Origin: Kitasatospora acidiphila
GTDB taxonomy: Bacteria; Actinomycetota; Actinomycetes; Streptomycetales; Streptomycetaceae
Assembly: GCF_006636205.1 (NCBI RefSeq)
Contig: NZ_VIGB01000003.1
Location: 124,001-188,000 of the forward strand
Direction of reading: 5' to 3'
DNA: 64,000 nt
The notes beneath the pieces were generated by a model. The model worked only from the letters and a program-made list of their open reading frames with translations. It searched no databases and was not told the DNA's origin. The position numbers were made by a program, and so were the translations under genes. Shown here one piece after another: positions 16,572 to 26,966 of this stretch (the first letter of the stretch is position 1; each line of letters opens with the position of its first letter).

Positions 16572-17353
16572 TCCCGGAGGTCCGCCACCGCCTCGCGCAC
16601 CTCCGGGGCCGGGTCCACCGCCAACCGGTCCAGCAGGGCGTCGACGCCCGGCGTGGACCAGCGCGCCACCGCCCAGACCAGTGCCTCCCTGACGGCGGGG
16701 TCGGGATGGTCGGACAGCCGGGCCAACCGGCTCACCGGGCCTCGTCGGTAGCGGCCGTAGCAGTCCAGGGCTTCGCGCAGGACCGCCGGATCGCCCGGGT
16801 CACCGGCCGCCTCGATCCGGGCGAGCAGCACCCGGGAGGGCGGCGGCGGGCCGCCGTCATGGAACGGCCGGCGCTCCCGCAGCCGCCGCGAACCGTACTC
16901 ACCGCGCACCCGGCAGCGCTCGCAGAGGCACGGGCGGATGCCGTGCGCATCCGGCCAGTAGCGCCAGCCCACCGACTGCCGCACCGGGCGGATGCGATGC
17001 ACCTCGGCCGGGGTGACCGCCCTGGGCACGAAGACCTCCCAGCCGCGCGGGTCCGGCAGCTCGGCGATGCGCCGGACCGCCTCGGCGGCGGTCACGGCCT
17101 CGGGGGGACGCCCGTAGCGACCCACGGTGACCGGTTCGCCGTCGGGCAGGCGCACCTGGACGGCCACCAGGTTGCGCCGGGCCTCACTCCGGGCCAGTTC
17201 GCGCAGCCAGCCGTGGGTGAGCGTGTAGGACGGCAGCACCGGGAAGCAGAACAAGCCACGGGTGCCGTCCGCCCGCCGGGAGGCCGCCCGGACGCCGGCG
17301 CGCCGGATCCGCACCGCGTTCGCCTCGGCTGCGAGGTGCACGAACATCGCCAT
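16556..17353 (-). CDS. HEAT-repeat-like hypothetical with CxCxxC cluster
   Basis: 265 residues. The C-terminal ~90 residues are made of HEAT/ARM-like helical pairs (DPAVLREALDCYGRYRRGPV, SDHPDPAVREALVWAVARWS, DPAPEVREAVADLREREID), pointing to protein-protein interaction. The middle contains CLCERCRVRGEYGSRRLRER, a cluster of three Cys that could bind metal. The N terminus (MAMFVHLAAEANAVRIRRAG) and the PSYTLTHGWLREL segment recur in uncharacterised streptomycete proteins. The start may be ATG 17353 or 17347. No operon partner is present. Confidence 0.7.
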   Translation of the reverse strand: MAMFVHLAAEANAVRIRRAGVRAASRRADGTRGLFCFPVLPSYTLTHGWLRELARSEARRNLVAVQVRLPDGEPVTVGRYGRPPEAVTAAEAVRRIAELPDPRGWEVFVPRAVTPAEVHRIRPVRQSVGWRYWPDAHGIRPCLCERCRVRGEYGSRRLRERRPFHDGGPPPPSRVLLARIEAAGDPGDPAVLREALDCYGRYRRGPVSRLARLSDHPDPAVREALVWAVARWSTPGVDALLDRLAVDPAPEVREAVADLREREID

Positions 17354-17601
17354 GCGGCCACCCTACCGGGACCAGCCACGCCCCCTCCGCGCACCTTCAC
17401 CCTTCACTCTCATTCTCCACATTAGAGCCACCGATCTGATGCATCATCGGATGAGAGGCGCTTCGCACTCGAACACGGGGCGACGGGTTCAAACAGACTC
17501 CTGTAGCCAAGTCGATTCAACTCGAAACGTTGCCTCATCGACTTCCGGACAATGCCCGAACGACGTGGTCACAGCGGAACCTCGAGTTCTTCACGATGCC
17601 G

Positions 17602-17619
17602 TTTGCCACATTTGCCACA
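17602..17619. repeat. Two tandem copies of TTTGCCACA
   Basis: The 9-bp unit TTTGCCACA occurs twice head to tail about 305 bp upstream of the NRPS start. Directly repeated half-sites of this size can be activator binding sites; no function is demonstrated. Confidence 0.5.
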
Positions 17620-17700
17620 CATCTTGAACCCTGGTCAGCAGCGCCCGGCCCTGGCAAATGCCGCAGAAACCCCCATAGCACCCAGTGGCATAGCTCAAAT

Positions 17701-17716
17701 CCAGCCAGCTGGCTGG
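17701..17716. promoter_or_regulatory. Perfect 16-bp palindrome upstream of the NRPS
   Basis: CCAGCCAGCTGGCTGG is identical to its reverse complement. It lies 208 bp upstream of the NRPS start codon in a gene-free region and is a plausible dimeric-regulator site. Confidence 0.5.
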
Positions 17717-17825
17717 TTCACGTAGGCGATAAGTGCGCACCGGAACGACGCACTTCGAGCGAACCTTTGGCTGATCTTCACCGGTGTGTCGGGTCGCGGA
17801 ACGTCCCGAGTCTGGTCTCCGGACC

Positions 17826-17839
17826 ATGTTGATCAACAT
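17826..17839. promoter_or_regulatory. Perfect 14-bp palindrome 84 bp upstream of the NRPS start
   Basis: ATGTTGATCAACAT is fully self-complementary. Its position close to the NRPS start and its AT-rich content suit an operator overlapping the promoter or early leader. The cognate regulator is unknown. Confidence 0.5.
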
Positions 17840-17923
17840 CATGGACCGTCATCGGGCCGTCGAGCCCAGGCAAAGCCACTACCGCGCGGCCTCCCCCGAC
17901 GCGCACGAACCGGAGTCCAGAAG

Positions 17924-20900
17924 ATGTCGATCTCCAACCCGTCGAGCTGGCCCCTGACTGCCGGGCAGTCCGGCGTGTGGATCGCCCAGCAGCTCGATCC
18001 GGCCAGCCCCGCCTACCAGGTGGCGGAGTGCATGGAGATCTGCGGCCCGATCCGCCCCGCGCTGTTCGCCGCGGCGATGCGCCGCCTACTCGACGAGTGC
18101 GACATCTTTCGGATCCGTTTCACGGACGAGGACGGCGAGCCCCGCCAGCAGTTGATGCCCCCCGGCGAATCCCCGCTGCGGATCGTGGACGTCGGCGGTG
18201 CTTGTGACCCGTACGAGGCCGCGATGGCTCAGATGCGCGCCGAAGTGGCAGTGCTGCGCGAGCCGATGGCCGGCCAGGGGTACCGGTCGATCCTGTTCCG
18301 TGCTGCCACCGACCGCTGGTTCTGGTTCCAGGCCGGTCATCACGCGATCTTCGACGGGTACTCCGGGCTGCTGTCCGCGACCCGACTGGCGGAGATCTAC
18401 ACGGCGATGGTCCACGGGCGCGAGCCCGATCCGCAGACTCGACTGGGTGGGCTCGCCAAGCTGCTCCAGCAGGAATCGGCTTATCGGTCCAGTGAGCAGT
18501 ACCAAGCCGACCGCGACTACTGGCTCGGTCAGCTGGCCGATCGGCCGGAGCCGGTCTCACTGGCCGGTCGGTTCGCCGAGGCCTCGCACCACCACCTGCG
18601 ACATGAGGTCACCCTCCCCGCCGCCCAGGCCCGGAGGTTGCACACGGCTGCCCGCCGCCTGGGCGTCAGCCGCTCGGTCCTGCTGCTGGCGGCGGCCGCG
18701 CTCTACACGAGCCGACTGACCGGCGCCCCTGAGGTGGTCATCGGCCTGCCGGTTACCGCTCGGGTCGGCAAGGCCTCCAAGTCCGTGCCCGGCATGCAAA
18801 CGAATGTCTTGCCGCTGCGCATCAAGGTGCAGGCTGGGCTCACCCTTGTCGAGTTGGTCAAGCAGGTCAGCGCCACCGCCCGCGCCGCGCTGCGGCATCA
18901 GCGCTACCGCTACGAGGAGATGCGCCGCGAACTCGGCTCAGTCGAGGCCCCCCTGTTCGGTGCCATGGTCAACCTGATGGCCTTCGACTACGACCTCACC
19001 ATCGGCGGCTGCCGCACCCTCTTCCACAACCTGAGCAACGGGCCGGTCGAGGACCTCTCCTTCGTGCTCTACGACCGGCAGTCGGGCGATGGCGTCCGAC
19101 TGGCCGTGGACGCCAACCCGGCGCTCTATGACACTGCCGAACTCGCGGCCCACGCCGAGCGGTTCACCGCTCTGTTGGAGACACTGGCCGGCATTGACGA
19201 CAAGTCAGCTCACCTTGCCCGGGTTGAGGTGGCGACCGCCGACGAGCAGCGGCTGGTGCTGGCGCAGTGGCAACCGCAGCCTGTGGCGGCAGCGGTGGCC
19301 ACCCTGCCCACGCTGTTCGACGCGCAGGTGGCGCGAACACCGGATGCGGTGGCGGTGTCCTTTGAGGACGTCTCGCTGACCTATGCGGAGCTGAACGGGC
19401 GGGCGAACCGCCTGGCACGCCTGCTGGTCGGGCGCGGGGTGCGGCCGGAGTCGCTGGTGGCAGTGGCGATGCCGCGGTCAGCCGAGCTGGTGGTGGCGCT
19501 ACTGGCGGTGCTGAAGGCGGGTGGTGCCTACTTGCCGATCGACCCGGCCTACCCGGCCGACCGCATCAACTACATGCTGCGGGACGCCGCGCCCGTGCTC
19601 ACGATCACCGACGGCAGCACCGCAGAGCCCGGCGAGCTCGCCCTCGGAGCGCCCGACACCGCCGCTGAACTCGCGGCCGGCGACGCCACCGATCTGCCGT
19701 CCGTGCTGCTGCGTCCGGAGCACCCGGCGTACGTCATCTACACTTCGGGCTCGACGGGTCAGCCCAAGGGTGTGGTTGTGCCTCATGAGAACGCGGCCCG
19801 GCTGTTCAGCGCCACGGACCACTGGTTCCGCTTCGGGGCCGAGGATGTGTGGACCTGGTTCCACTCGTTCGCATTCGACTTCTCGGTTTGGGAGTTGTGG
19901 GGTGCACTGCTCTTCGGTGGGCGTCTGGTGGTGGTTCCGAGTGACATATCGCGTTCACCCACCGAGTTCCTGGCGTTGCTGGTGCGCGAGCGGGTGACGG
20001 TGCTGAACCAGACCCCGTCAGCGTTCTACCAGTTGATCCAAGCGGATGCACAGAACCCTGAGCTGGGCCGCGAGTTGGCGCTGCGCACCGTCGTTTTCGG
20101 CGGTGAGGCGCTGGACCTGCCACGCCTGAGCGGGTGGTACGCCCGGCACCGGGATGACGCACCGCAGCTGGTCAACATGTACGGCATCACCGAGACCACT
20201 GTGCACGTCAGTTACGCCCCGCTGACAGCGGCGCAGGCGGACCGCGCCGCCGGCAGCGTGATCGGCGGTGCGATCCCGGACCTGCGGGTGTACGTGCTGG
20301 ACAACGCCCTGCGGCTGTGTCCACCCGGTGTCGCGGGCGAACTCTACGTCGCGGGCGCCGGGTTGGCGCGCGGCTATCTGGGGCGCCCGGGTCTGACGGC
20401 GGGCCGGTTCGTCGCCGATCCGTTCGGTGCGGCGGGCGAGCGCATGTATCGCAGCGGAGACGTCGTACGCTGGAACCCCTATGGCGAACTGGAGTTCGTC
20501 GGCCGGGCGGACAACCAGGTGAAGATCCGCGGCTTCCGCATCGAACTCGGTGAAGTCAGCGCCGCTTTGGAGACGCACCCGGCCGTCGCCCAGGCCACCG
20601 CGGTGGTCCGTGACGACCGCCTCATCGCCTACGCCGTCTCCACCGGGGTCGTGGCTCCGGCCGAGCTGCGCGACTACCTCCGCAGCCGACTCCCCCACTA
20701 CCTGGTCCCCGCCATCGTGATGCCGCTGGCTGCCCTGCCCCTCACCACCAATGGCAAGCTGGACCACTGTGCGCTGCCCGCACCCGACTTCACCATGGTC
20801 ACCACCGACCGCCGCCCGCAGACCGAACGCGAACAGCTCCTCGCCGGTCTCTTCAGTGAACTGCTGAAACTTCCCGAAGTCGGCCTCGACGACGGCTTCT

Positions 20901-23900
20901 TCGAGCTGGGCGGCGACTCCATCAGCTCCATCCAGCTGGTTTCACGGGCCCGCCAGGCCGGCCTGATCCTCTCGCCCCGGGACGTCTTCACCCACCAGAC
21001 CGTCGCCCGCCTGGCCGAGGCCGCACAGGCCCAGGAGAGCGCGGTCATGGAGGAGGCCGAGGCCGCCCTCGGCGACCTGCCCGCTACGCCGATCATGCAC
21101 GAACTGCGCAAACTGGGCGGTTCTCCCGACTCCTTCCACCAGGCCATGCTCGTCACCCTGCCGACGGGCATCGGCCTTCAGCAGCTCACCGACGGCCTCC
21201 AGCAACTCGTGGACTGCCACGACGCGCTGCGCGCCCGCCTGCTGATCGGGGCGGACGGCAACTGGTCGCTGACCGTGCTGCCGCGCGGCACGGTCGCCGC
21301 CACCGACCTGATCACCCGGGTCGATGCCCACGACCGCTCCGATGAGCAGCTCGCCGCGCTGGTCCGCCAGGCGGTCCACTCCGCGTCGCAGCGGCTGGCT
21401 CCGCGCGAGGGCACCATGCTCCAGCTGGTCCACTTCACCGGAGCGGCCCAGAACCAGGCCCTGCTGATGGTCCACCACCTGGTGGTCGACGGCGTCTCCT
21501 GGCGCATCCTGCTGCCCGACCTGCTCACCGCCGCCCAGGGCGGTACCCTCCAGTCCGCCGGCACCTCGCTGCGCACCTGGGCCCACGCCCTCCAGGACGA
21601 GGCCGACCGTCGAACCGACGAACTCCCCTACTGGCAGCAACTCCTGGCCAGACCGGTAACCCCGCTCTGTGACGGCGCCCTCGACCCGAACCGCGACACC
21701 GTGGCCACCGCGGACCACCTCACCCTGACGCTGCCGCCGGAGACCACCGCACCGCTCCTCACCACCCTGCCGGCGCTCTTCCACGCCGAGGTCAACGACG
21801 TCCTGCTCGCCGCCCTCGCGCTGGCCGTCAACCGCTGGCGCGACACCAGTTGCTCCGTGCTGGTCGAACTCGAGGGCCACGGCCGCGAAGAACTCAGCAG
21901 CCGCGCTACCGACCTCTCCCGCACCGTCGGCTGGTTCACCACTACCTACCCCGTCCGCCTCGACCCCGGCACCGGCCACCCGGGCCAGGCGATCAAGGCC
22001 GTCAAGGAACAGCTCCGCAGCGTCCCCGACCACGGCCTCGGCTACGGCCTGCTCCGCCACCTCGGCTCCACCAGCCGCGAGCAGCTGGGGAACCTTCCCA
22101 TCCCGCAACTCACCTTCAACTACCTGGGTCGGCTCGACACCGCCGCCATCCAGGCCAGGCCCGTCAGCGACCCGAACGGCGGCCTCGCCCCCACCACCCC
22201 GCTCAGTCGGCTCCTCACCCTCAACGCCATCACCGAGGACCGCGGCGACGGCCCCCACCTCAGAGCGACCTGGACCTGGGCCACCAACCTCATCAGCCCG
22301 GCCGAGGCGCGTGAACTCGCCGAACTCTGGTTCCGGGCCCTCGGGGAACTGGTCGAACACGGCAACCAGCGCGACGCCGGCGGCTTCACTCCCTCCGACG
22401 TTCCCTACGCCACCGTCACCCAGGCAGAGCTCGACCGACTGCACAGCACCGAACTGGCGCAGATCCTGCCGCCCACCCCGCTCCAGGAAGGCCTCTACTT
22501 CCACACCCGCTACGACGACGCCGGTCCCGACGTCTACACCACCCAGCTCACCCTGGAACTCGCCGGGCACCTCGATCCCGCCCGGCTCCGCGACGCGTTC
22601 GGCGCGCTACTCGCCCGCCACCCCCACCTCCAAGCCGCCTTCCATCAGACGTCCGGCGGGCAGCTCCTCCAGCTCATCCCCCGCGCGGTACGGCTGCCCT
22701 GGGCGGAGCACGACCTCACCGGGCGGACCGAAGCGGACCAGCGCACCGAGCTGGACCGGCTCCGGACCACCGAGCGTGCCCGGAGGTTCGACCTCTCCGC
22801 GCCACCACTGCTCCGCGTCGCCCTCATCCGGCTCGCCGAGCAGCGCCACACACTGGTCCTGACCAACCATCACATCCTGTGGGACGGATGGTCGCTGGGG
22901 GTACTGTTCGGAGACCTGATGGAGCTCTACCGAGCCGGGTCGGACGCCGCGCTGCCACGCACCACGGCGTTGCGCGACTACCTCGGGTGGCTGGCCGACC
23001 AGGACGGTGAAGCCGCCCGCGCCGCCTGGCGCGAGGCTCTGGCGGGACTCCACGGACCTACCTGCCTCGGCCAGGCCGGGAAACGCCTGCCCGGACGCAC
23101 GGAGCAGGCCGACGACCAGCCGACCGAGCAGCTGGCGCGGGCAACCGAGGTGCTCTCAACCGAGCTCACCGAGCGGCTGGCCACCACCGCCCGGGACCTC
23201 GGCGTGACCGTCAACATCCTGCTCCAGGCCGCTCTCGGCCTCACCCTCGCCCACCTGACGGGCCGTCAGGACATCGTCTTCGGCTCCGTGGTCTCCGGCC
23301 GCCCCGCCGAACTCCCCGGCGTCGAGCGCATCGCCGGGCTGCTGATCAACACCGTGCCCGTCCGCATCCGCCTCAGGCAGGCCGAGACCGTCACCAGCCT
23401 CCTCGCCCGCCTGCGCGACGAGCAGTCCGCGCTCCTGCCACACCAGCACCTCCCCCTCGCCGACCTGCAGCGCACTGCCGGCCTGGGCGAACCCCTCTTC
23501 GACACTGCCTACGCCTTCGAGAACTACCCGCTGGACACTGCCGCCCTCAGCGATGGCGACGGCCTTCGGATCACCGGCGGAACGGGCGACGACCGCACCC
23601 ACTACCCCGTCACGGTCACCGCCCTGCCCGGCGACCGACTCGAACTGCGCGTCGACTACCGCCCGCATGCCGTCCGCCCCGGTACCGCCGAGCGCATCCC
23701 CGCCCTACTCCAGCGCATCCTGCAGGCCATCACCGACGACCCGGACCAACTCACCGCCCGCATCGACCTGCTCACCCCCGAGGAGCACCGCCGGCTCACC
23801 GCCGACTGGCGGCTCCAGGCAAACGACCAGGCATCGGACGCCACCCTGCCGGAGCTGTTCGCCGCCCAGGCGGCCCGCACCCCGTCGGCGATCGCCGTCT

Positions 23901-26317
23901 CCCTCGACGGCGACGAGCTGACCTACGCCGAACTCGATGAACGCGCCGAGCGATTGGCACATCTGCTGGTGGAGCGCGGTGCGGGGCCGGAGGGCACCGT
24001 GGCGCTGGTGCTGGACCGCACGCTCGAGCTGGCGGTGAGCATCCTCGCCGTCGCCAAGTCGGGTGCGGCGTACCTGCCAATCGATCCGGCCTACCCGGCC
24101 GACCGGATCGCCTATCTGGTCGAGGACGGCACACCGACCCTGGTGCTCGCCACCGAGGCCACCGCGCAGGTGGTCGACGGCCCGGCGCTGCTGCTCGACG
24201 CCCCGGCGGTGGTGGCGGAACTCGCCGCCGTCGACCTCGCTTCGGCCGAGCCGCTCGCCGGCCCGCGGGCCGACCACCCGGCCTACATCATCTACACCTC
24301 CGGCTCCACCGGTCAGCCGAAGGGCGTGGTGATCCCGCACCGCAACGTGGTGCGCCTGTTCAGCGCCACCGAGGCCTGGTTCGACTTCGGCCCGGACGAC
24401 GTCTGGACGCTCTTCCATTCCTACGCCTTCGACTTCTCGGTCTGGGAGTTCTGGGGGCCGCTGCTGCACGGCGGCCGCCTGGTGGTGGTGCCGTACCTGG
24501 TCAGCCGCTCCCCGGCGGACACCCTGGACCTGCTCAAGCGGGAGCAGGTCACGGTGCTCAACCAGACCCCGTCCGCGTTCTACCAGTTGCTCCAGGCCGA
24601 GCAGGAGCACTCGACGGACGTGCTGAGCGGGCTGCGCACCGTGGTGTTCGGCGGTGAGGCCCTCGATCTGGGCCGGCTCACCGACTGGTACCGCGCGCAC
24701 CCGCAGGACGGCCCGCGCCTGGTGAACATGTACGGCATCACCGAGACCACCGTCCACGTCACCCACCGCCCGCTGGACGTCGCGACGGTGGCGGACGCGC
24801 CCGGCAGCCTGATCGGCGAGCCGATCCCCGACCTGGCGCTGCGGGTGCTGGACGAGGCGCTGCGCCCGGTGCCGATCGGCGTCCCCGGTGAGCTCTATGT
24901 GGCGGGTGCCGGCCTGGCCCGCGGCTACTCTGGCCGACCGGGACTGACGGCGGGCCGGTTCGTCGCCGACCCGTTCGGCGCGCCCGGTGACCGGATGTAC
25001 CGCACCGGTGACCTGGCCCGCCGTCTCGCCGACGGTGAGTTGGAGTACCTCGGCCGGGCCGACGACCAGGTGAAGGTCCGCGGCTTCCGGATCGAACTCG
25101 GCGAGATCGAGGCGGCGTTGCTGCGTCAGCCCAGGGTGCGTCAGGCGGCCGTGGTGGTGCGCGAGGACCAGCCCGGCGACCAGCGACTGGTCGGCTATGT
25201 CGTGGGCGCCGGCCTCGACACAGCCGAGCTGCGGGGGCAGCTGGCCGCCGAACTGCCGGGCCACATGGTGCCGGCCGCCCTGGTGGTACTGGACGTACTG
25301 CCGCTGACCGGTAACGGCAAGCTGGACCGGCGTGCGCTGCCCGCTCCCGTGGTCACCGCCGCGGGCGGCGGCCGGCCGCCGCGCACCGAGCAGGAGAAGG
25401 TGCTCTGCGCGCTGTTCGCGGAGGTGCTCGACCTGCCGGAGGTGGACATCGACGGCGACTTCCTCGCCCTCGGCGGCCACTCGCTGCTGGCCACCCGGCT
25501 GATCGGCCGGATCCGCACCGCACTCGACGTCGAGGTGCCGCTGCGCGTCCTGTTCGAGGCGTCGAACGTCGCCGCGCTGGCCGAGCGGCTCGCGGGCGAC
25601 CGGGCGGCGGAGACGCTCGACCCGTTCGCCACCCTGCTTCCGCTGCGCACCGGGGGTGACCTGTTGCCGCTGTTCTGCGTGCACCCGGGTGCCGGGATCG
25701 GCTGGTCGTTCCGGGGACTGGCCGACCACCTGCCGCAGGACCGCCCGCTGTATGCGCTACAGGCCCGCAGCCTGCGCGAACGGGACGGGCTGCCGCCGAC
25801 CGTCGAGGCGATGGCCGCCGAGTACGTCGAGCAGATCCGGATGGTGCAGCCGAGCGGTCCCTACCACCTGCTGGGCTGGTCGTTCGGCGGGGCGGTCGCC
25901 CAGGCGATGGCCACCCAACTGCAGGCGGCGGGCGAGGAGGTGGCCCTGCTGGCCCTGCTGGACAGCTTCGCGGGCCTGGAACTGCGCCAGCCGGACCCCG
26001 AGATGGTGCGCCGCGAGGTGGCCACCGCCCTGCCGGAGCTCACCGAGGCCGAGGCGGCCGCCACGGTCGAGACCTGCCTGCGCAGTTCGCGGTTGCTGGC
26101 GGAGTTCACGCCGGAGCGGTTCGACGGTGACCTGCTGTTCTTCACCGCCATGACCGACCGCGCCGCCGACGCCCACACGGCGGGCAGCTGGCGCGCGCAC
26201 TGCACGGGCCGGATCGTCGACATCCCGGTGCACACCGACCACCACAGCATGACGACCGAGGCCGGACTCGCGGAAGTGGGGTCGGAGCTGGCGGCGGCGC
26301 TGGCCGGGACCGCATGA
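17924..26317 (+). CDS. Dimodular non-ribosomal peptide synthetase, C-A-PCP-E-C-A-PCP-TE
   Basis: 2797 residues; ATG 17924 opens the first condensation domain ([20 protein letters not shown]) with GGAG upstream. Domains by approximate residue: C1 1-455 (HHAIFDG at ~137, EntF-like N terminus); A1 459-955 ([23 protein letters not shown]); PCP1 963-1030 (LGGDSISS); E 1050-1498 ([16 protein letters not shown]); C2 1510-1955 (HHILWDG); A2 1973-2475; PCP2 2484-2562 (LGGHSLLA); TE 2570-2797 (GWSFGG nucleophile, terminal HTDHH). All core motifs are intact. Aligning each A domain by hand to the GrsA pocket gives D-F-W-N-V-G-M-V-H plus the invariant Lys for both, the threonine code. The expected product is donor-D-(allo)-Thr-Thr, released or cyclised by the TE. 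A leading C domain implies an acyl or aryl donor on a separate carrier, not found nearby. No MbtH protein or phosphopantetheinyl transferase is in the window. Confidence 0.96.
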   Translation: MSISNPSSWPLTAGQSGVWIAQQLDPASPAYQVAECMEICGPIRPALFAAAMRRLLDECDIFRIRFTDEDGEPRQQLMPPGESPLRIVDVGGACDPYEAAMAQMRAEVAVLREPMAGQGYRSILFRAATDRWFWFQAGHHAIFDGYSGLLSATRLAEIYTAMVHGREPDPQTRLGGLAKLLQQESAYRSSEQYQADRDYWLGQLADRPEPVSLAGRFAEASHHHLRHEVTLPAAQARRLHTAARRLGVSRSVLLLAAAALYTSRLTGAPEVVIGLPVTARVGKASKSVPGMQTNVLPLRIKVQAGLTLVELVKQVSATARAALRHQRYRYEEMRRELGSVEAPLFGAMVNLMAFDYDLTIGGCRTLFHNLSNGPVEDLSFVLYDRQSGDGVRLAVDANPALYDTAELAAHAERFTALLETLAGIDDKSAHLARVEVATADEQRLVLAQWQPQPVAAAVATLPTLFDAQVARTPDAVAVSFEDVSLTYAELNGRANRLARLLVGRGVRPESLVAVAMPRSAELVVALLAVLKAGGAYLPIDPAYPADRINYMLRDAAPVLTITDGSTAEPGELALGAPDTAAELAAGDATDLPSVLLRPEHPAYVIYTSGSTGQPKGVVVPHENAARLFSATDHWFRFGAEDVWTWFHSFAFDFSVWELWGALLFGGRLVVVPSDISRSPTEFLALLVRERVTVLNQTPSAFYQLIQADAQNPELGRELALRTVVFGGEALDLPRLSGWYARHRDDAPQLVNMYGITETTVHVSYAPLTAAQADRAAGSVIGGAIPDLRVYVLDNALRLCPPGVAGELYVAGAGLARGYLGRPGLTAGRFVADPFGAAGERMYRSGDVVRWNPYGELEFVGRADNQVKIRGFRIELGEVSAALETHPAVAQATAVVRDDRLIAYAVSTGVVAPAELRDYLRSRLPHYLVPAIVMPLAALPLTTNGKLDHCALPAPDFTMVTTDRRPQTEREQLLAGLFSELLKLPEVGLDDGFFELGGDSISSIQLVSRARQAGLILSPRDVFTHQTVARLAEAAQAQESAVMEEAEAALGDLPATPIMHELRKLGGSPDSFHQAMLVTLPTGIGLQQLTDGLQQLVDCHDALRARLLIGADGNWSLTVLPRGTVAATDLITRVDAHDRSDEQLAALVRQAVHSASQRLAPREGTMLQLVHFTGAAQNQALLMVHHLVVDGVSWRILLPDLLTAAQGGTLQSAGTSLRTWAHALQDEADRRTDELPYWQQLLARPVTPLCDGALDPNRDTVATADHLTLTLPPETTAPLLTTLPALFHAEVNDVLLAALALAVNRWRDTSCSVLVELEGHGREELSSRATDLSRTVGWFTTTYPVRLDPGTGHPGQAIKAVKEQLRSVPDHGLGYGLLRHLGSTSREQLGNLPIPQLTFNYLGRLDTAAIQARPVSDPNGGLAPTTPLSRLLTLNAITEDRGDGPHLRATWTWATNLISPAEARELAELWFRALGELVEHGNQRDAGGFTPSDVPYATVTQAELDRLHSTELAQILPPTPLQEGLYFHTRYDDAGPDVYTTQLTLELAGHLDPARLRDAFGALLARHPHLQAAFHQTSGGQLLQLIPRAVRLPWAEHDLTGRTEADQRTELDRLRTTERARRFDLSAPPLLRVALIRLAEQRHTLVLTNHHILWDGWSLGVLFGDLMELYRAGSDAALPRTTALRDYLGWLADQDGEAARAAWREALAGLHGPTCLGQAGKRLPGRTEQADDQPTEQLARATEVLSTELTERLATTARDLGVTVNILLQAALGLTLAHLTGRQDIVFGSVVSGRPAELPGVERIAGLLINTVPVRIRLRQAETVTSLLARLRDEQSALLPHQHLPLADLQRTAGLGEPLFDTAYAFENYPLDTAALSDGDGLRITGGTGDDRTHYPVTVTALPGDRLELRVDYRPHAVRPGTAERIPALLQRILQAITDDPDQLTARIDLLTPEEHRRLTADWRLQANDQASDATLPELFAAQAARTPSAIAVSLDGDELTYAELDERAERLAHLLVERGAGPEGTVALVLDRTLELAVSILAVAKSGAAYLPIDPAYPADRIAYLVEDGTPTLVLATEATAQVVDGPALLLDAPAVVAELAAVDLASAEPLAGPRADHPAYIIYTSGSTGQPKGVVIPHRNVVRLFSATEAWFDFGPDDVWTLFHSYAFDFSVWEFWGPLLHGGRLVVVPYLVSRSPADTLDLLKREQVTVLNQTPSAFYQLLQAEQEHSTDVLSGLRTVVFGGEALDLGRLTDWYRAHPQDGPRLVNMYGITETTVHVTHRPLDVATVADAPGSLIGEPIPDLALRVLDEALRPVPIGVPGELYVAGAGLARGYSGRPGLTAGRFVADPFGAPGDRMYRTGDLARRLADGELEYLGRADDQVKVRGFRIELGEIEAALLRQPRVRQAAVVVREDQPGDQRLVGYVVGAGLDTAELRGQLAAELPGHMVPAALVVLDVLPLTGNGKLDRRALPAPVVTAAGGGRPPRTEQEKVLCALFAEVLDLPEVDIDGDFLALGGHSLLATRLIGRIRTALDVEVPLRVLFEASNVAALAERLAGDRAAETLDPFATLLPLRTGGDLLPLFCVHPGAGIGWSFRGLADHLPQDRPLYALQARSLRERDGLPPTVEAMAAEYVEQIRMVQPSGPYHLLGWSFGGAVAQAMATQLQAAGEEVALLALLDSFAGLELRQPDPEMVRREVATALPELTEAEAAATVETCLRSSRLLAEFTPERFDGDLLFFTAMTDRAADAHTAGSWRAHCTGRIVDIPVHTDHHSMTTEAGLAEVGSELAAALAGTA

Positions 26318-26320
26318 TGC

Positions 26321-26352
26321 GTCGGGCCGCCTGCGCAGGCAGGCGGCCCGAC
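26321..26352 (+). terminator. 13-bp perfect hairpin between NRPS and NTPase genes
   Basis: gtcgggccgcctg (26321-26333) pairs exactly with caggcggcccgac (26340-26352) around a 6-nt loop, 3 bp after the NRPS stop codon and 23 bp before the next start. It could end NRPS transcription or reduce expression of the downstream gene. There is no T-tract. Confidence 0.7.
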
Positions 26353-26375
26353 TCCCAAATCGAGAGGAGACCATC

Positions 26376-26966
26376 ATGGTGCGCCGCTTCGTCCTCACCG
26401 GGACTCCCGGCGCGGGCAAGACCACGCTGCTGCACGCGCTCGCCGAGCGCGGTCATGCGGTGGTCGAGGAGGCGGCCACCGAGGTGATCGCCCGGGCACA
26501 GGCGGTCGGGGTGGCCGAGCTGTGGACCCGCCCGTCGTTCGTCGACGAGATCGCGGCGCTCCAGCGGGAGCGCCAACTGGCGCCCTGCGAGCGGCCGGTA
26601 CAGTTCTTCGACCGCTCGCCCGTCTGCACCCACGCGCTGGCCGACTACCTCGGCCACCCGCTGCCGCCCGGCCTGCGCGCGGAGTTGGACCGGATCGTCG
26701 CGGCCAAGGTGTACCAGCCGACCGTGTTTTTCATCCGCAACCTCGGCTTCTGCGAGCCCACGGCCGCGCGCCGGATCAGCTTCGCGGAGTCGCTGGAGTT
26801 CGAGCGCCGGCACGAGGAGAGCTACCGGGCCTTCGGCTTCACCCTCGTCGAGGTGCCGGCCGCGCCGGTGGCGGAGCGGGTGGCCCTGGTGGAGGCGGCG
26901 ATCGGCACGCCAGGGCTTGCCATCCCTCCCAACCCGCCGGAGCCGGCCGCCTTCCCACCCCGCTAG
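26376..26966 (+). CDS. P-loop NTPase/kinase-like protein (AAA_28, NadR-like)
   Basis: 196 residues. A textbook Walker A (FVLTGTPGAGKTTLLHALAE, residues 5-24) is followed by VVEEAATEVIARAQ, QFFDRSPVCTHALADYLG and VFFIRNLGFCEPTAARRIS with SLEFERRHEESYRAFGFTLV, the pattern of AAA_28 proteins related to NadR and small-molecule kinases. FDRSP carries the acidic residue that usually contacts metal or substrate. It would bind ATP and possibly phosphorylate a small molecule. ATG 26376 has GAGGAG at good spacing. It starts 58 bp after the NRPS, same strand, across a hairpin, so it may belong to the same pathway; the C-terminal Pro-rich end is variable. Confidence 0.85.
   Translation: MVRRFVLTGTPGAGKTTLLHALAERGHAVVEEAATEVIARAQAVGVAELWTRPSFVDEIAALQRERQLAPCERPVQFFDRSPVCTHALADYLGHPLPPGLRAELDRIVAAKVYQPTVFFIRNLGFCEPTAARRISFAESLEFERRHEESYRAFGFTLVEVPAAPVAERVALVEAAIGTPGLAIPPNPPEPAAFPPR

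Larger units (their letters stand above)
17354..17923. other. Gene-free 570-bp regulatory region upstream of the NRPS
   Basis: No gene is convincing here. The base composition is clearly less GC-rich than the flanks. The stretch holds an imperfect palindrome around TGATGCATCA (17431-17450), a 9-bp tandem repeat TTTGCCACA (17602-17619), and the two perfect palindromes listed separately. It most likely contains the promoter and control sites of the NRPS gene. Confidence 0.6.

Noticed and set aside
17924-26317. Calling the locus a catechol siderophore cluster
   Set aside because: The EntF-like first C domain is suggestive, but no 2,3-dihydroxybenzoate genes, exporter or iron-uptake genes are present in the window.
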